Positions 55,117 through 63,308 of a stretch of 64,000 nt of DNA are shown here, piece by piece; position 1 is the stretch's first letter; each line of letters opens with the position of its first letter. The translations under genes were made by a program, and so were the position numbers. Under the pieces are notes generated by a model, which was given only the letters and a program-made list of their open reading frames with translations, was not told the origin of the DNA and made no database searches. This stretch comes from an uncultured Myxococcales bacterium (GTDB lineage: Bacteria; Myxococcota; Myxococcia; Myxococcales; Myxococcaceae), in NCBI GenBank assembly GCA_937980205.1, contig CALJKW010000042.1:124001-188000 (forward strand). The letters are read 5' to 3'.

Positions 55117-56793
55117 ATGAGTGCCCAGCGGGCAAGTCAGCTCGTGGAGGCCGGGCTGTGGCTTCGTCTCTCGGGCGATCACGAGGGCGCGCGGCGGCTG
55201 TTCGAGCAGGCGCTGAAGCTCGACCCGTCCAACGCGCGGGCGCGGCAGCTGCTCGACGCTCCGGCGCCGAAGCCTGCGGCGCAGCCGACGGGCGCGGCGA
55301 AGATGGCGGGCGAGCTCGACTGGGGCGGGGCGACCGGCCAGGCGCCGACTCCGCCGCCGATCGCGCCGGTGAGCGAGGGCGCGCCGAAGACGCAGACGCG
55401 GCCGTTCGGCGAAGGCGCTCCACCGGGCTCGCACACGGTGCGGCTCGGAGAGGCCGAGGCCCCCGAGATCCCCGAGGCGCCGCGCTTCGAAGATCCGCAC
55501 GGCGAGGTGATGATCACGGGCGCCGACGAGCCGGTGCCGGACAACGCGACGCTCGTCTACGGCATGAGCGGCGTGCCGGTGCCGCCGGTGCCGCAGTCGA
55601 ACGCGCCGCAGCAGAGCGGCACGATGGTCTTCGGAAAAGGCGGAGCGCCTCCGCCGGTGCCTCCCGTGGCGCCGGTCGGTGGGGGGACGCTCGTGTTCGG
55701 AAGCAAAGAGGCGGGCTCGCCGCCGTCGCCGGCCGCTCCTCAAGGGGGCACGCTCGTCTTCGGAGCGCAGGCCCCGGTGCCGCCGGTCGCGCCGGTGAGC
55801 AACTCGCCGATCGCGCGTCCAGGCGGCGGGACGCTCGTGTTCGGCGCCGAGCGCTCGGAGCCTCTGCCGCCTGTGCCGTCGCCGAAGCCCGGAGCGGGCA
55901 CGCTCGTGTTCGGCGCCACGAAGGAGCCGGCGCAGCCGGGAAAGGGCACGCTGGTGTTCGGCTCGACCCAGGGCGCGAGCGCCCCGCCTCAGGTGCCGCC
56001 GGTGAACCCGGGGAGCTCAACGCTCGCCTTCGGCTCGGTGCCGCCGTCGATCGCGCCGCTGAGCTCTCCGCGCGACGTGGGCGTGGTGACCGAGCCGGGG
56101 CTGCCGCAGTTCGACGTCGACGACTTCGGTGTGCCCCCGCCGCCCGAGCCGCCGAATCCGGGCGCGTCGTCGACCGGGACGCTGGAGTTCAACTTCGACG
56201 ACATGGTGGCGACGGCCGGGCCTCCACCGCCGGTGCCCTCGCCGGGCGTGCCGCAGGACAGCGGCGATGCTCCGCAGACGGCGTGGGACAAGTCGAACCC
56301 GCGCATCGACATCTCGCAGATCGATCTCGAGCCGGGCCAGGGCGGCGGCTTCGACATCATCGCGGCCGAGCCGCCTCCGCCGCCGAAGCAGCGCAGCCCG
56401 CAGCAGCTGAAGGCCGAGATCAGCACGCTGCTCTCGGGCGCGAAAGATCTGCTCGATCTCGACGATCACTCGGGCGCGATGGAGCTCATCGGCAAGGCGC
56501 TCGAGCTCGACCCTTCGGAGCCGGCGGCGCTCAAGCTCAAAGACCGCAGCGAGAAGACGCTGCAGGCGATGTACGAGTCGAAGCTGGGCGACCTGAACCA
56601 GATCCCCCGGGTGAAGCTGAAAGAGGACGAGATCATCTGGCTCAACCTCGATCACCGCGCCGGCTTCGTGCTCGCGCAGATCGACGGCAACGTCTCGTTC
56701 GAGGAGATCTTCGCGGTCAGCGGCATGTCCCGCCTCGACACCGCGCGCATCCTCGCGCAGCTGGTCGAGGAGGGAGTCATCTCGAAGGGGTAG
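55117..56793 (+). CDS. TLVFG-repeat protein with TPR and winged-helix-like C-terminus
   Basis: A 558-residue protein with no signal peptide. Residues 1-45 form a TPR-like helix pair. A disordered Pro/Gly/Ala-rich middle (about 50-420) contains at least seven copies of [ST]-[ML]-[AV]-F-G: six of the G-T-L/M-V-F-G form and one S-T-L-A-F-G. A TPR-like helix pair (about 435-485) precedes a C-terminal segment with L-D-H-R-A-G-F-V-L-A-Q-I-D-G, a module seen at the ends of several myxobacterial regulators. Start 55117 follows GAGG at the right spacing; ATG 55096 is the alternative. The repeated motif suggests multivalent binding to one partner. No function is known. Confidence 0.65.
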   Translation: MSAQRASQLVEAGLWLRLSGDHEGARRLFEQALKLDPSNARARQLLDAPAPKPAAQPTGAAKMAGELDWGGATGQAPTPPPIAPVSEGAPKTQTRPFGEGAPPGSHTVRLGEAEAPEIPEAPRFEDPHGEVMITGADEPVPDNATLVYGMSGVPVPPVPQSNAPQQSGTMVFGKGGAPPPVPPVAPVGGGTLVFGSKEAGSPPSPAAPQGGTLVFGAQAPVPPVAPVSNSPIARPGGGTLVFGAERSEPLPPVPSPKPGAGTLVFGATKEPAQPGKGTLVFGSTQGASAPPQVPPVNPGSSTLAFGSVPPSIAPLSSPRDVGVVTEPGLPQFDVDDFGVPPPPEPPNPGASSTGTLEFNFDDMVATAGPPPPVPSPGVPQDSGDAPQTAWDKSNPRIDISQIDLEPGQGGGFDIIAAEPPPPPKQRSPQQLKAEISTLLSGAKDLLDLDDHSGAMELIGKALELDPSEPAALKLKDRSEKTLQAMYESKLGDLNQIPRVKLKEDEIIWLNLDHRAGFVLAQIDGNVSFEEIFAVSGMSRLDTARILAQLVEEGVISKG

Positions 56794-56939
56794 GCCGCTG
56801 CCTCTGCTCAGAGGCCGACGGGAAATCACGAAGGCGTGCACCCTGAGCCGCCGAGGCCGCGAAGCGGACCTCGGCGAGTCGAATGGGTTCGGGCGCAGCG
56901 AGTGTTGCCTTCGAGAAGGCTCTGCCCAGATCGCCCGGA

Positions 56940-56988
56940 CCCTTCGACTTCGCCGCTGGACGCTGCGCGTCCGCGGCTCCGCTCAGGG
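56940..56988. repeat. Intergenic repeat family B, copy 2
   Basis: The same ends as copy 1 (CCCTTCGACTTCGC and CTCCGCTCAGGG), with a central hairpin GGACGC-TGC-GCGTCC. It lies in the 242-nt gap (56794-57035) between the convergent TLVFG-repeat and MaoC genes; I see no other feature there. Confidence 0.6.
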
Positions 56989-57035
56989 AGCTCGGTTCCT
57001 GTTCCGTTCAGGCGTCTCCGGAGGCGGACGTCGCC

Positions 57036-57494
57036 TCACTGCCGGATGACCGCGAGCCACCGCCCGCGGACGACGAGCTTGCCGTCCTGGTTCTTCGACT
57101 CGGTCACGACGGTGACGAAGTCCTTCCCCTGCTTCTCGAAGATGTCGGTGATCTCGCCGGTGCTGGTGATGGTGTCGCCGGGGCGAATGGGCTCGAAGAA
57201 CTCGTACTCCTGCTCGCCGTGCACGAGCATGAGCAGGTTGATGCCGAGCTTCGGATCGGTGACGGCCTGCCCGAACGGCGCGATCGCGAACACGTTGCAG
57301 AACGAGGGGAAGCCGACGATCTCCTTGCCCTGCCACAGCTGCGGCAACAGGCCCGTGGGGGCGCCGGTGCCGGTGAAGCCCATCGAAGGGACTCCGCCGC
57401 TGATGGCGTAGGCGAACTCGCGCAGCTTCTCGGCGCCGACGACGTAGGTGGTGGGGCCGTACTTGTTGCCGACGTGCTTCTTGTCGATGGCCAT
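57036..57494 (-). CDS. MaoC N-terminal/FAS1-like dehydratase-fold protein (HadA-like)
   Basis: A 152-residue hot-dog-fold protein of the MaoC N-terminal type. It has F-A-Y-A-I-S-G-G near residues 27-34 and H-G-E-Q-E-Y-E-F-F-E-P-I-R-P-G-D in the middle. The catalytic Asp/His pair of MaoC is absent, so it is probably the substrate-binding partner of the adjacent subunit, as HadA is to HadB. Together they would hydrate or dehydrate long-chain acyl thioesters. It is downstream of the MaoC gene on the same strand, with a 79-nt gap holding a hairpin and a duplicated start region. Confidence 0.8.
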   Translation of the reverse strand: MAIDKKHVGNKYGPTTYVVGAEKLREFAYAISGGVPSMGFTGTGAPTGLLPQLWQGKEIVGFPSFCNVFAIAPFGQAVTDPKLGINLLMLVHGEQEYEFFEPIRPGDTITSTGEITDIFEKQGKDFVTVVTESKNQDGKLVVRGRWLAVIRQ

Positions 57495-57572
57495 GGCTTA
57501 GAGACTCCTCGTGAGGTGAGTTCCGCTCCGCGGGGGCAGGGGGCAAGCCCCCTGGGGATTGATGGCCATGGC
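57486..57572. repeat. 12-bp direct repeat flanking a GC hairpin between two MaoC genes
   Basis: GATGGCCATGGC occurs at 57486-57497 and again at 57561-57572, enclosing 63 bases that include CAGGGGGC-AA-GCCCCCTG (57537-57554). The repeat covers the MaoC start region, so a decoy Met-Ala-Ile start lies upstream of the real one on the minus strand. It looks like a small insertion with target duplication, or a local duplication. Confidence 0.5.
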
Positions 57573-57573
57573 G

Positions 57574-57966
57574 TTAGACCCTCACCTCGACGACCGCGCC
57601 CTTGAGCACGTCGTCGCCCTTCTGGTTCTTGGCGGACACCTCGAACGTCGCGCGCCCGTTCTCGATCGCCGTCACCTTGCCGGTGAACGTGACCACGTCG
57701 TCGATCATGACCGGCCGCGAGAAGCGCACGCGCACCTTCGCGATGCGGGTCGCGTCCTGCACGTGGTTCACGACGCCCTCGACCGCCCACGAGAGCGTGC
57801 AGAGCCCCTGCAAGATCGGCCCGCCGAGGCCGGCCGCCTTGCCCGCGTCGGGGTCGATGTGAATCGGGTTGAAGTCGCCGGAAGCGGCCGCGTAGTAGAT
57901 CGGCCGGTACTTGTCGCACTCACGCACGTGCGTGAACGTGTCGCCCACCGCAAGTTGCTTAGCCAT
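57574..57966 (-). CDS. MaoC-type (R)-hydratase (HadB-like)
   Basis: A 130-residue hot-dog protein with the hydratase 2 motif in S-G-D-F-N-P-I-H-I-D, providing the catalytic Asp and His. It has the usual G-G-P-I-L-Q-G-L-C-T and V-R-F-S-R-P-V segments. It lies 21 nt downstream of the SDR gene and 79 nt before the second MaoC protein, so these genes form one operon. It probably heterodimerises with the HadA-like protein. Confidence 0.85.
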   Translation of the reverse strand: MAKQLAVGDTFTHVRECDKYRPIYYAAASGDFNPIHIDPDAGKAAGLGGPILQGLCTLSWAVEGVVNHVQDATRIAKVRVRFSRPVMIDDVVTFTGKVTAIENGRATFEVSAKNQKGDDVLKGAVVEVRV

Positions 57967-57987
57967 GAGGCCTCACGGATAGCGCCT

Positions 57988-59088
57988 TCAGGCCAGCCGG
58001 TCGAGCGGATCGTCCACTTCCCCTGCGTCGTTGCCCTTCGCGTAGTGCTCCTTCGCGTAGTCGACGAGCTTCGCCAGGTAGCTCGACAGCGGAGGGCACC
58101 GCACGCCCGTGCCGTCGAGCAGCTCGAGCGCGGTGTGACAGTTGTAGAGCGCGAGGTGGTTCACGTAGTTGATCGCGGCGCGCTGCGGCCGCGCGAGCTT
58201 CTCGAGGCCCGGCAGCCTGAGCAGGGCGTCGGCCGCGCGCGCCGAGAGGTTGAAGCGCGGCAGCCGCTTGTTCGCCTGCGCCGCGATGAGCTCGTAGACG
58301 CGCCGGGCGCTCATCGGGTTCGGGTCGACGAGGTGCACGGTGCGGCCGACGGCGCGCGGGTTCTTCGACAGCGACCACACCGCCTGCACCACGTAGTCGA
58401 CCGGCACGACGTTGAGCGGCGCGACCCCGTCGCCGGGCAGCGGCAGCGGCACCACGAGCGGGGACATCACCAGCACCATGCCGAGGTAGTAGGGCCCCTC
58501 GAACCGATCGATCTCTCCGGTCTTCGAGTCGCCGACGACGGTCGAGGGCCGGTAGATGGTGACGGGCAGCGTGGTCGCCGCGCGCTGCACGATCTTCTCG
58601 GCCTCGAACTTCGTCTCCTCGTACGGGTTGCGGAAGCCCTGGCCGACGTCGAGCTCGTCCTCGGCGATGACGCCGACGCGGTCGCCCGACACGTAGGTCG
58701 TGGAGAAGTGATTGAAGCGGTTGAGCCGCTGACAGTCGCGCGCGAGCTCGATCACGTTGCGCGTGCCGCCGACGTTCACGCGGTGGGCGATCTCGCGGGG
58801 CATGCCCATGTACGAGATGGCCGCGAGGTGGAAGATGTCGGTGACCGACTCGCACAGGCGCTTGTACTCCTCGCCGGCGAGGCCGAGGTGCATGTCGACG
58901 ATGTCTCCGGCGAGCAGCTCGACGGGGGCGCCCTTGAGCTGGTGCACGTAGCCGGTCGCTTCCTTCATGAACTTCGGCTGCACGAGCAGGTAGATGCGGC
59001 CTTCCGGGTCGGCCTCGGCGATGTGCTTCACCAACCGCTTGCCGATGAAGCCCGGGTAGCCGGTGACGAAGTAGGTGCGACCGCTCAT
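57988..59088 (-). CDS. Extended SDR, fatty acyl-CoA/epimerase-like NAD(P)-dependent reductase
   Basis: A 366-residue extended short-chain dehydrogenase. Nucleotide binding is V-T-G-Y-P-G-F-I-G-K (GxxGxxG); the active site is Y-E-E-T-K in N-P-Y-E-E-T-K. The segment I-Y-R-P-S-T-V-V-G-D is typical of acyl-reductase or male-sterility-type SDRs. The C-terminal 110 residues are helical. ATG 59088 overlaps the coaE stop (ATGA). With the MaoC genes this suggests processing of acyl chains, possibly aldehyde or alcohol formation, which is inference. Confidence 0.85.
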   Translation of the reverse strand: MSGRTYFVTGYPGFIGKRLVKHIAEADPEGRIYLLVQPKFMKEATGYVHQLKGAPVELLAGDIVDMHLGLAGEEYKRLCESVTDIFHLAAISYMGMPREIAHRVNVGGTRNVIELARDCQRLNRFNHFSTTYVSGDRVGVIAEDELDVGQGFRNPYEETKFEAEKIVQRAATTLPVTIYRPSTVVGDSKTGEIDRFEGPYYLGMVLVMSPLVVPLPLPGDGVAPLNVVPVDYVVQAVWSLSKNPRAVGRTVHLVDPNPMSARRVYELIAAQANKRLPRFNLSARAADALLRLPGLEKLARPQRAAINYVNHLALYNCHTALELLDGTGVRCPPLSSYLAKLVDYAKEHYAKGNDAGEVDDPLDRLA

Positions 59089-59678
59089 CCCTTCACCTCT
59101 TGCCACACCTTCTCGACCTGCGCCCGCGTCTGTTCGAGCGAGCCCGAGTTGTCGATGAGCCACGTGGCGTGGCGCTTCTTGTCCTCGAGCGGCATCTGCG
59201 AGGCGATGCGCGCCTCGGCCTCTTCCTTCGTCAGGCCGTTGCGCTGCATCAGGCGCTGCAGCTGGACGTCGCGGGGGACGACGACGAGCACGACTCCGTT
59301 CAGCAGCTCGTGCAGCCTGTTCTCGATGAGCAGCGGGGCGTCGTAGAAGACGACGCGCTCGCCTTCGTCCCACAGCGCGTGCGTGCGCTCGAGCACCCGC
59401 GCCTGGATGCGCGGGTGCGTGATGGCGTCCAGCGCCTTGCGATCTTCGGGCTTCGAGAAGATGTGCGCCGCGAGCTTCTTGCGGTCGAGCGCGCCGTCGG
59501 GGCCGATGACGTCGGGCCACCGCGCCTGGATCTCCAGCAGCGCGGGCGAGCCGGGCGCGACGACCTCGCGGGCGATCTCGTCGGCGTCGAGCACCTTGGC
59601 CCCCAGGGCGCGCAGCATGTGGGTGACCGTGCTCTTGCCCGTCGCGATGCCGCCGGTGATGCCGACCAGGCGGCTCAC
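59085..59678 (-). CDS. coaE: Dephospho-CoA kinase
   Basis: A 197-residue kinase for the last step of coenzyme A synthesis. Walker A is G-I-A-T-G-K-S-T; D-A-D-E-I-A-R, I-T-H-P-R-I and P-L-L-I-E-N mark the CoaE family. GTG 59678 is chosen because the Walker strand starts there; the stop of the upstream gene overlaps it (GTGA). Its own stop overlaps the SDR gene. CoA supply fits acyl-processing neighbours. Confidence 0.93.
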   Translation of the reverse strand: MSRLVGITGGIATGKSTVTHMLRALGAKVLDADEIAREVVAPGSPALLEIQARWPDVIGPDGALDRKKLAAHIFSKPEDRKALDAITHPRIQARVLERTHALWDEGERVVFYDAPLLIENRLHELLNGVVLVVVPRDVQLQRLMQRNGLTKEEAEARIASQMPLEDKKRHATWLIDNSGSLEQTRAQVEKVWQEVKG

Positions 59679-60121
59679 CTCTTCTCCGGGAGGAACGCGA
59701 AGGTGTCGACGGTCTTGCCGTCGGGCTTGAAGAACACCGCCAGGCCGAGCCGCACGTAGACGACGTAGCTCTTCGTCTGATCCTCGCGCTTGAGGTAGCA
59801 CGGCTTCTCGGGCGTCTCGGGCGCCTCGGCCGTGCACGCCGGGCCGTACGCGGTCGCGATGTCTTCGATCGTGAGCACCGGAGCGGGGAACACGTCGATG
59901 CGCTCGACGACGCCGGTCTTCTGCTCGACGCGGAACTGCGCCTGCGTGGTGCCCTTGATGAGCTTGCCCTTCTGGTACGCGAGCACGTCGCGGCCGCCGG
60001 CGCTCACGACCTTCGAGGGATCTCCGAACTTCTTCACCACGTCGTCGCGCGTGGAGACGCCCGGCGTGATGCCGTTCCACGGCTTGGCCAGGACGATGAG
60101 GCAGAGGGCGAGGGGGACCAT
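59675..60121 (-). CDS. Hypothetical exported protein upstream of coaE
   Basis: A 148-residue protein with a short hydrophobic N-terminus (V-P-L-A-L-C-L-I-V-L-A) that could be a signal peptide. The rest is beta-rich with G-V-S-T-R-D-D-V-V-K-K-F-G, a pattern like SmpA/OmlA-type small envelope proteins. Two Cys are present. The stop overlaps the coaE start, making it the first gene of the operon. It is divergent from the tetraheme cytochrome gene (44-nt gap). Confidence 0.6.
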   Translation of the reverse strand: MVPLALCLIVLAKPWNGITPGVSTRDDVVKKFGDPSKVVSAGGRDVLAYQKGKLIKGTTQAQFRVEQKTGVVERIDVFPAPVLTIEDIATAYGPACTAEAPETPEKPCYLKREDQTKSYVVYVRLGLAVFFKPDGKTVDTFAFLPEKR

Positions 60122-60165
60122 TGAAAGGGCGCTGGCATCTTTAGCGGTTGAGGTATGAGGAAGTC

Positions 60166-60672
60166 ATGGCGAAGTGGTTGGTTCTGTTGGGTCTCGTCGC
60201 TGCCTCGGTGGCGCTCGGCTATGGCTACCTCGGCCCCGAGAGCTGCCAGGGGTGCCACCCCGATGCGTACGCCGCCTGGCGCGCGACGCCGCACGCCCGC
60301 GCGAAGGAGTCGCTGTCGGCGGCGCAGCAGAAAGACGCGCGGTGCCTGTCGTGTCACTCTCCCGCCGAAGGCGAGCAGCAGGTCGCGAACGTCACCTGCG
60401 AGAGCTGCCACGGCGGAGGCCAGTACTACTCGGCGCGCTACGTGATGAAGGACGCCGAGCTCGCGCGGCTCGTGGGCCTGGTCGACCCGTCCGAGAAGGG
60501 GTGCCGCACGTGCCATGACGCGTCGTCTCCGTCGCTCAAGCCGTTCGACTTCGTGGCGAAGCTCAAGGCGATCGATCACTGGTCGGTCGAGCGGAAGAAG
60601 CGCGAAGAGGGCGGGGCGGACAAGGCCGACAAGCCCGCCGATTCGTCGAAAGACAAGGGCGAGAAGAAATGA
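60166..60672 (+). CDS. Tetraheme c-type cytochrome
   Basis: A 168-residue exported protein with four CXXCH motifs: C-Q-G-C-H, C-L-S-C-H, C-E-S-C-H and C-R-T-C-H. The arrangement resembles the cytochrome c554 family. A hydrophobic N-terminus (L-V-L-L-G-L-V-A-A-S-V-A) is a signal anchor or signal peptide. The C-terminus is Lys/Asp-rich. ATG 60166 is chosen; ATG 60148 would add six residues. The stop overlaps engB (ATGA). It could pass electrons in the periplasm. Confidence 0.85.
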   Translation: MAKWLVLLGLVAASVALGYGYLGPESCQGCHPDAYAAWRATPHARAKESLSAAQQKDARCLSCHSPAEGEQQVANVTCESCHGGGQYYSARYVMKDAELARLVGLVDPSEKGCRTCHDASSPSLKPFDFVAKLKAIDHWSVERKKREEGGADKADKPADSSKDKGEKK

Positions 60673-61283
60673 TCCGGGTGCTCGACGCGCGGTTCTTCAC
60701 CACCGCGACCGAGCCGAAGCAGTACCCCAAGCCGGCGTTCCCCGAGGTCGCGTTCGCCGGCCGCTCGAACGTCGGCAAGTCGTCGATGATCAACGCGCTG
60801 TGCGGGCGGCGAAAGCTCGTGCGCGTGTCGAACACTCCGGGGCGCACGCGCACGCTGAACTTCTTCGACGTCGATCTGGAGATCGACAAGAAGAAGCGGA
60901 CGATCCGGCTGTGCGATCTGCCGGGCTACGGCTACGCGAAGGCCTCGAAGGTCGACCGCGACGCCTGGCGGAAGATGATCTCCGCGTACCTCGAGGGCCG
61001 CGAGCCGCTGCGCGCCGTCGTCGCGATCGTCGACGGAGAGATCGGCGCGCAGGACAGCGACGTCCAGATGATCGAGTACCTCGCCGAGGTGGCTCCGAGG
61101 GTGCTGGTCGCGGCCACGAAGATCGACCGCGTGCCGAAGTCGAAGTGGTTCGGACGCCGCCAGAAGATCGCCGAGGCGCTGCAGGTGCCGCTCGAGGCCG
61201 TCGTGCCCGTTTCGTCGACCGACCACATCGGGCTGGATGCGGTGTGGGACAGGCTCGTGGGTGCTACATTGGCGCCGCCATGA
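60669..61283 (+). CDS. engB: EngB/YsxC ribosome biogenesis GTPase
   Basis: A 204-residue GTPase for late 50S assembly. G1 is A-G-R-S-N-V-G-K-S-S, G2 T-P-G-R-T, G3 D-L-P-G-Y-G-Y-A, and G4 A-A-T-K-I-D-R (usual T-K-x-D). The start overlaps the cytochrome stop and the stop overlaps the next gene, both by ATGA. Confidence 0.95.
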   Translation: MIRVLDARFFTTATEPKQYPKPAFPEVAFAGRSNVGKSSMINALCGRRKLVRVSNTPGRTRTLNFFDVDLEIDKKKRTIRLCDLPGYGYAKASKVDRDAWRKMISAYLEGREPLRAVVAIVDGEIGAQDSDVQMIEYLAEVAPRVLVAATKIDRVPKSKWFGRRQKIAEALQVPLEAVVPVSSTDHIGLDAVWDRLVGATLAPP

Positions 61284-63178
61284 AGCAGCGCCGCTTCGTC
61301 ACTGCCCTCATCTTCTGCGCGCTGACCGCCTGTCAGTGTCAGTGCGCCAACACCATCACCCTCGACGGCGGCACGACCGGCGGCGGCAGCGGCGGCAGCG
61401 CGGCCGGCACCGGCGGTGGCGCCGGCGCGGGCGGAGCAGGCGGCGGCATGGCCTTCGACGCCGGCGACGGCACGATGCACAACCCGACCGGGCCCGGCAG
61501 TGGCGGACCCGGCTTCGTCCTCGACGGCGGAGACAACAGCCAGGGCAACGGCGTCACGCTCACCCCCGACGGCGGCTTCATCACGCTGAGCTCCGGCAGC
61601 CAGGAGTTCTTCTTCATGTGGATCGCGAACAACAACCAGGGTTGGGTGTCGAAGTACGACACGCGCAATGGTCGTGAGGTCGCGCGCTACTACTCGACGA
61701 TCCCGAAAGACTGCGCCAACAGCGCGGGCCCGCCGTGCACCAACGGCAACATCCAGGCGGCGCTCCGCTACAACCAGGGGAACAACCCCAGCCGCACGGC
61801 GATCGACATCTTCGGCGACGTGTGGGTCGCGAACCGCGCGGTGGGCGTGCAGGGCTCGCTCACGAAGATCGCGAACGACGTGTCGTCGTGCATCGACCGC
61901 GACAACGACGGGAAGATCAAGACGAGCAGAGATCTGAACGGCGACGGCGTCATCGACCCGGCGCTCTGCATCAACGGCGAGTGCGAGATGATCGTGCCGA
62001 TGAACCCGGCCGACCCGCTCGACTACGACGAGTGCGTGCTGTTCTCGACGCCCGTCGGGGCCGTGGGCGGAGACGTCGCGGGCCGCGGCGTCGCGATCTC
62101 GAAGGGCGTCGAGGGCACGGCCGGCGACGTCTGGTTCTCGCAGTACCGGGAACAGCGCATCTACAAGATGTCGACGGCGAACGGGCAGATCGTGCCGGTC
62201 AACGCGGCCGGCGACATGTTCATCCAGCTCAACTGGGGGGCCTACGGCCTCATCGTCGACAGCAAGCAACGGCTCTACGCGGTGCGCCCGGGCGCGGGCG
62301 AGCTCGCCATCGTCGACACGACGAACGGCTCGGTGATCACGCTCAGCGTCGCGGCCCCCAGCAACGTGCCGTGCGGCTCTTACGCGCTCGGCGTCGACGG
62401 GAAGGACCGCGTCTGGCTCGCCGGGTGGACGACCGGCACGCTCGCCTGCCGCTACGATCACGCCACGGGCACGTGGGCGTCGTTCTCGTTCGCGGGCACG
62501 CAGTGCACCGGCGGAGCGAACCAGCCCTTCGGCCGCCCGCGCGGCATCGCGGTCGACGATCAGGGGCAGGTGTACATGAGCTCCGACACCGGCGCGCAGC
62601 TCATCCGCTTCGACGCCGAGACGGGCGCGGTGATCCCCTTCAACGGTCAGGCCTGCATCGACGCGACGGACGGGAACACCGGCTCGAGCATCGGCGTCGG
62701 CATCGACGGCGACGGCCAGCCGTGGGTGAACAACTTCAGCGGCAACGTGATGCGCATCGACAAGGTGACCGGCACGGTGCTGCGGACGCCGCAGCAGCCC
62801 GGCGGCCTGTACACGTACTCGGACTTCACCGGCTACCAGCTGCGCAAGTTCACCGCGCCGCGCGGCACGTACCGGAAGGACTTCGAGGGCTGCAGCGACA
62901 TGACCGACTGGGCGAGGGTCGTCTGGACGGCCGACGTGCCCACCGGCAGCTCGTTGCAGGTCTTCGTGAAGGTCGGCGCCACGCGCGCAGACCTCGATAA
63001 CGTCGCGACCATGCGCTACGGCCCGTTCACGACCTCGCCGGTCGACTTGAAGGCCGCGGGCGTGCCCAAGGCCAGGTTCATCCGCGTCGAGTTCGTGCTG
63101 CTGTCGATGAACGGCATGGCGTCGCCGGTCTTGAAATCGTTTGACGTCAACTGGTCCTGCGTTATCGAGCCCGGGTGA
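61280..63178 (+). CDS. NHL/beta-propeller-like lipoprotein with Gly linker
   Basis: A 632-residue lipoprotein with signal ending A-L-T-A-C and a Cys-rich mature start (Q-C-Q-C). A Gly/Ala-rich linker (about 30-65) precedes repeated blades with the pattern D-x-x-G-x-V-W-[VF]-A/N and G-I-A-V-D-D-Q-G-Q-V-Y-M-S, as in NHL/SMP-type propellers; a DRDNDGKIKTSRDLNGDG calcium-like loop is also present. A C-terminal beta-sandwich domain follows (about 525-632). ATG 61280 overlaps the engB stop and lies 9 nt after TACATT. Probably a surface or periplasmic binding protein. Confidence 0.72.
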   Translation: MKQRRFVTALIFCALTACQCQCANTITLDGGTTGGGSGGSAAGTGGGAGAGGAGGGMAFDAGDGTMHNPTGPGSGGPGFVLDGGDNSQGNGVTLTPDGGFITLSSGSQEFFFMWIANNNQGWVSKYDTRNGREVARYYSTIPKDCANSAGPPCTNGNIQAALRYNQGNNPSRTAIDIFGDVWVANRAVGVQGSLTKIANDVSSCIDRDNDGKIKTSRDLNGDGVIDPALCINGECEMIVPMNPADPLDYDECVLFSTPVGAVGGDVAGRGVAISKGVEGTAGDVWFSQYREQRIYKMSTANGQIVPVNAAGDMFIQLNWGAYGLIVDSKQRLYAVRPGAGELAIVDTTNGSVITLSVAAPSNVPCGSYALGVDGKDRVWLAGWTTGTLACRYDHATGTWASFSFAGTQCTGGANQPFGRPRGIAVDDQGQVYMSSDTGAQLIRFDAETGAVIPFNGQACIDATDGNTGSSIGVGIDGDGQPWVNNFSGNVMRIDKVTGTVLRTPQQPGGLYTYSDFTGYQLRKFTAPRGTYRKDFEGCSDMTDWARVVWTADVPTGSSLQVFVKVGATRADLDNVATMRYGPFTTSPVDLKAAGVPKARFIRVEFVLLSMNGMASPVLKSFDVNWSCVIEPG

Positions 63179-63199
63179 CCTCGAGTCCGATCCGCGGCG

Positions 63200-63294
63200 C
63201 GCTGCTTCGTTGGCCCCATGCGGTGCGTGCTCACGTACCAACGACGTACGCTCCGCGCGCTCCTCGGGGCCGCCTCGCATCGCTTGCGTCTCGG
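63200..63294 (+). repeat. Intergenic repeat family A, copy 3 (covarying stem)
   Basis: The element runs from CGCTGCTTCGTT to GCGTCTCGG, matching copy 2. The stem is CGTAC (63234-63238) with GTACG (63246-63250) around a 7-nt loop; copies 1 and 2 have CGGCC/GGCCG. Both changed pairs keep base pairing. It ends 15 nt before the DUF6178 start. Confidence 0.7.
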
Positions 63295-63308
63295 ACTCGA
63301 GGAGCGCG

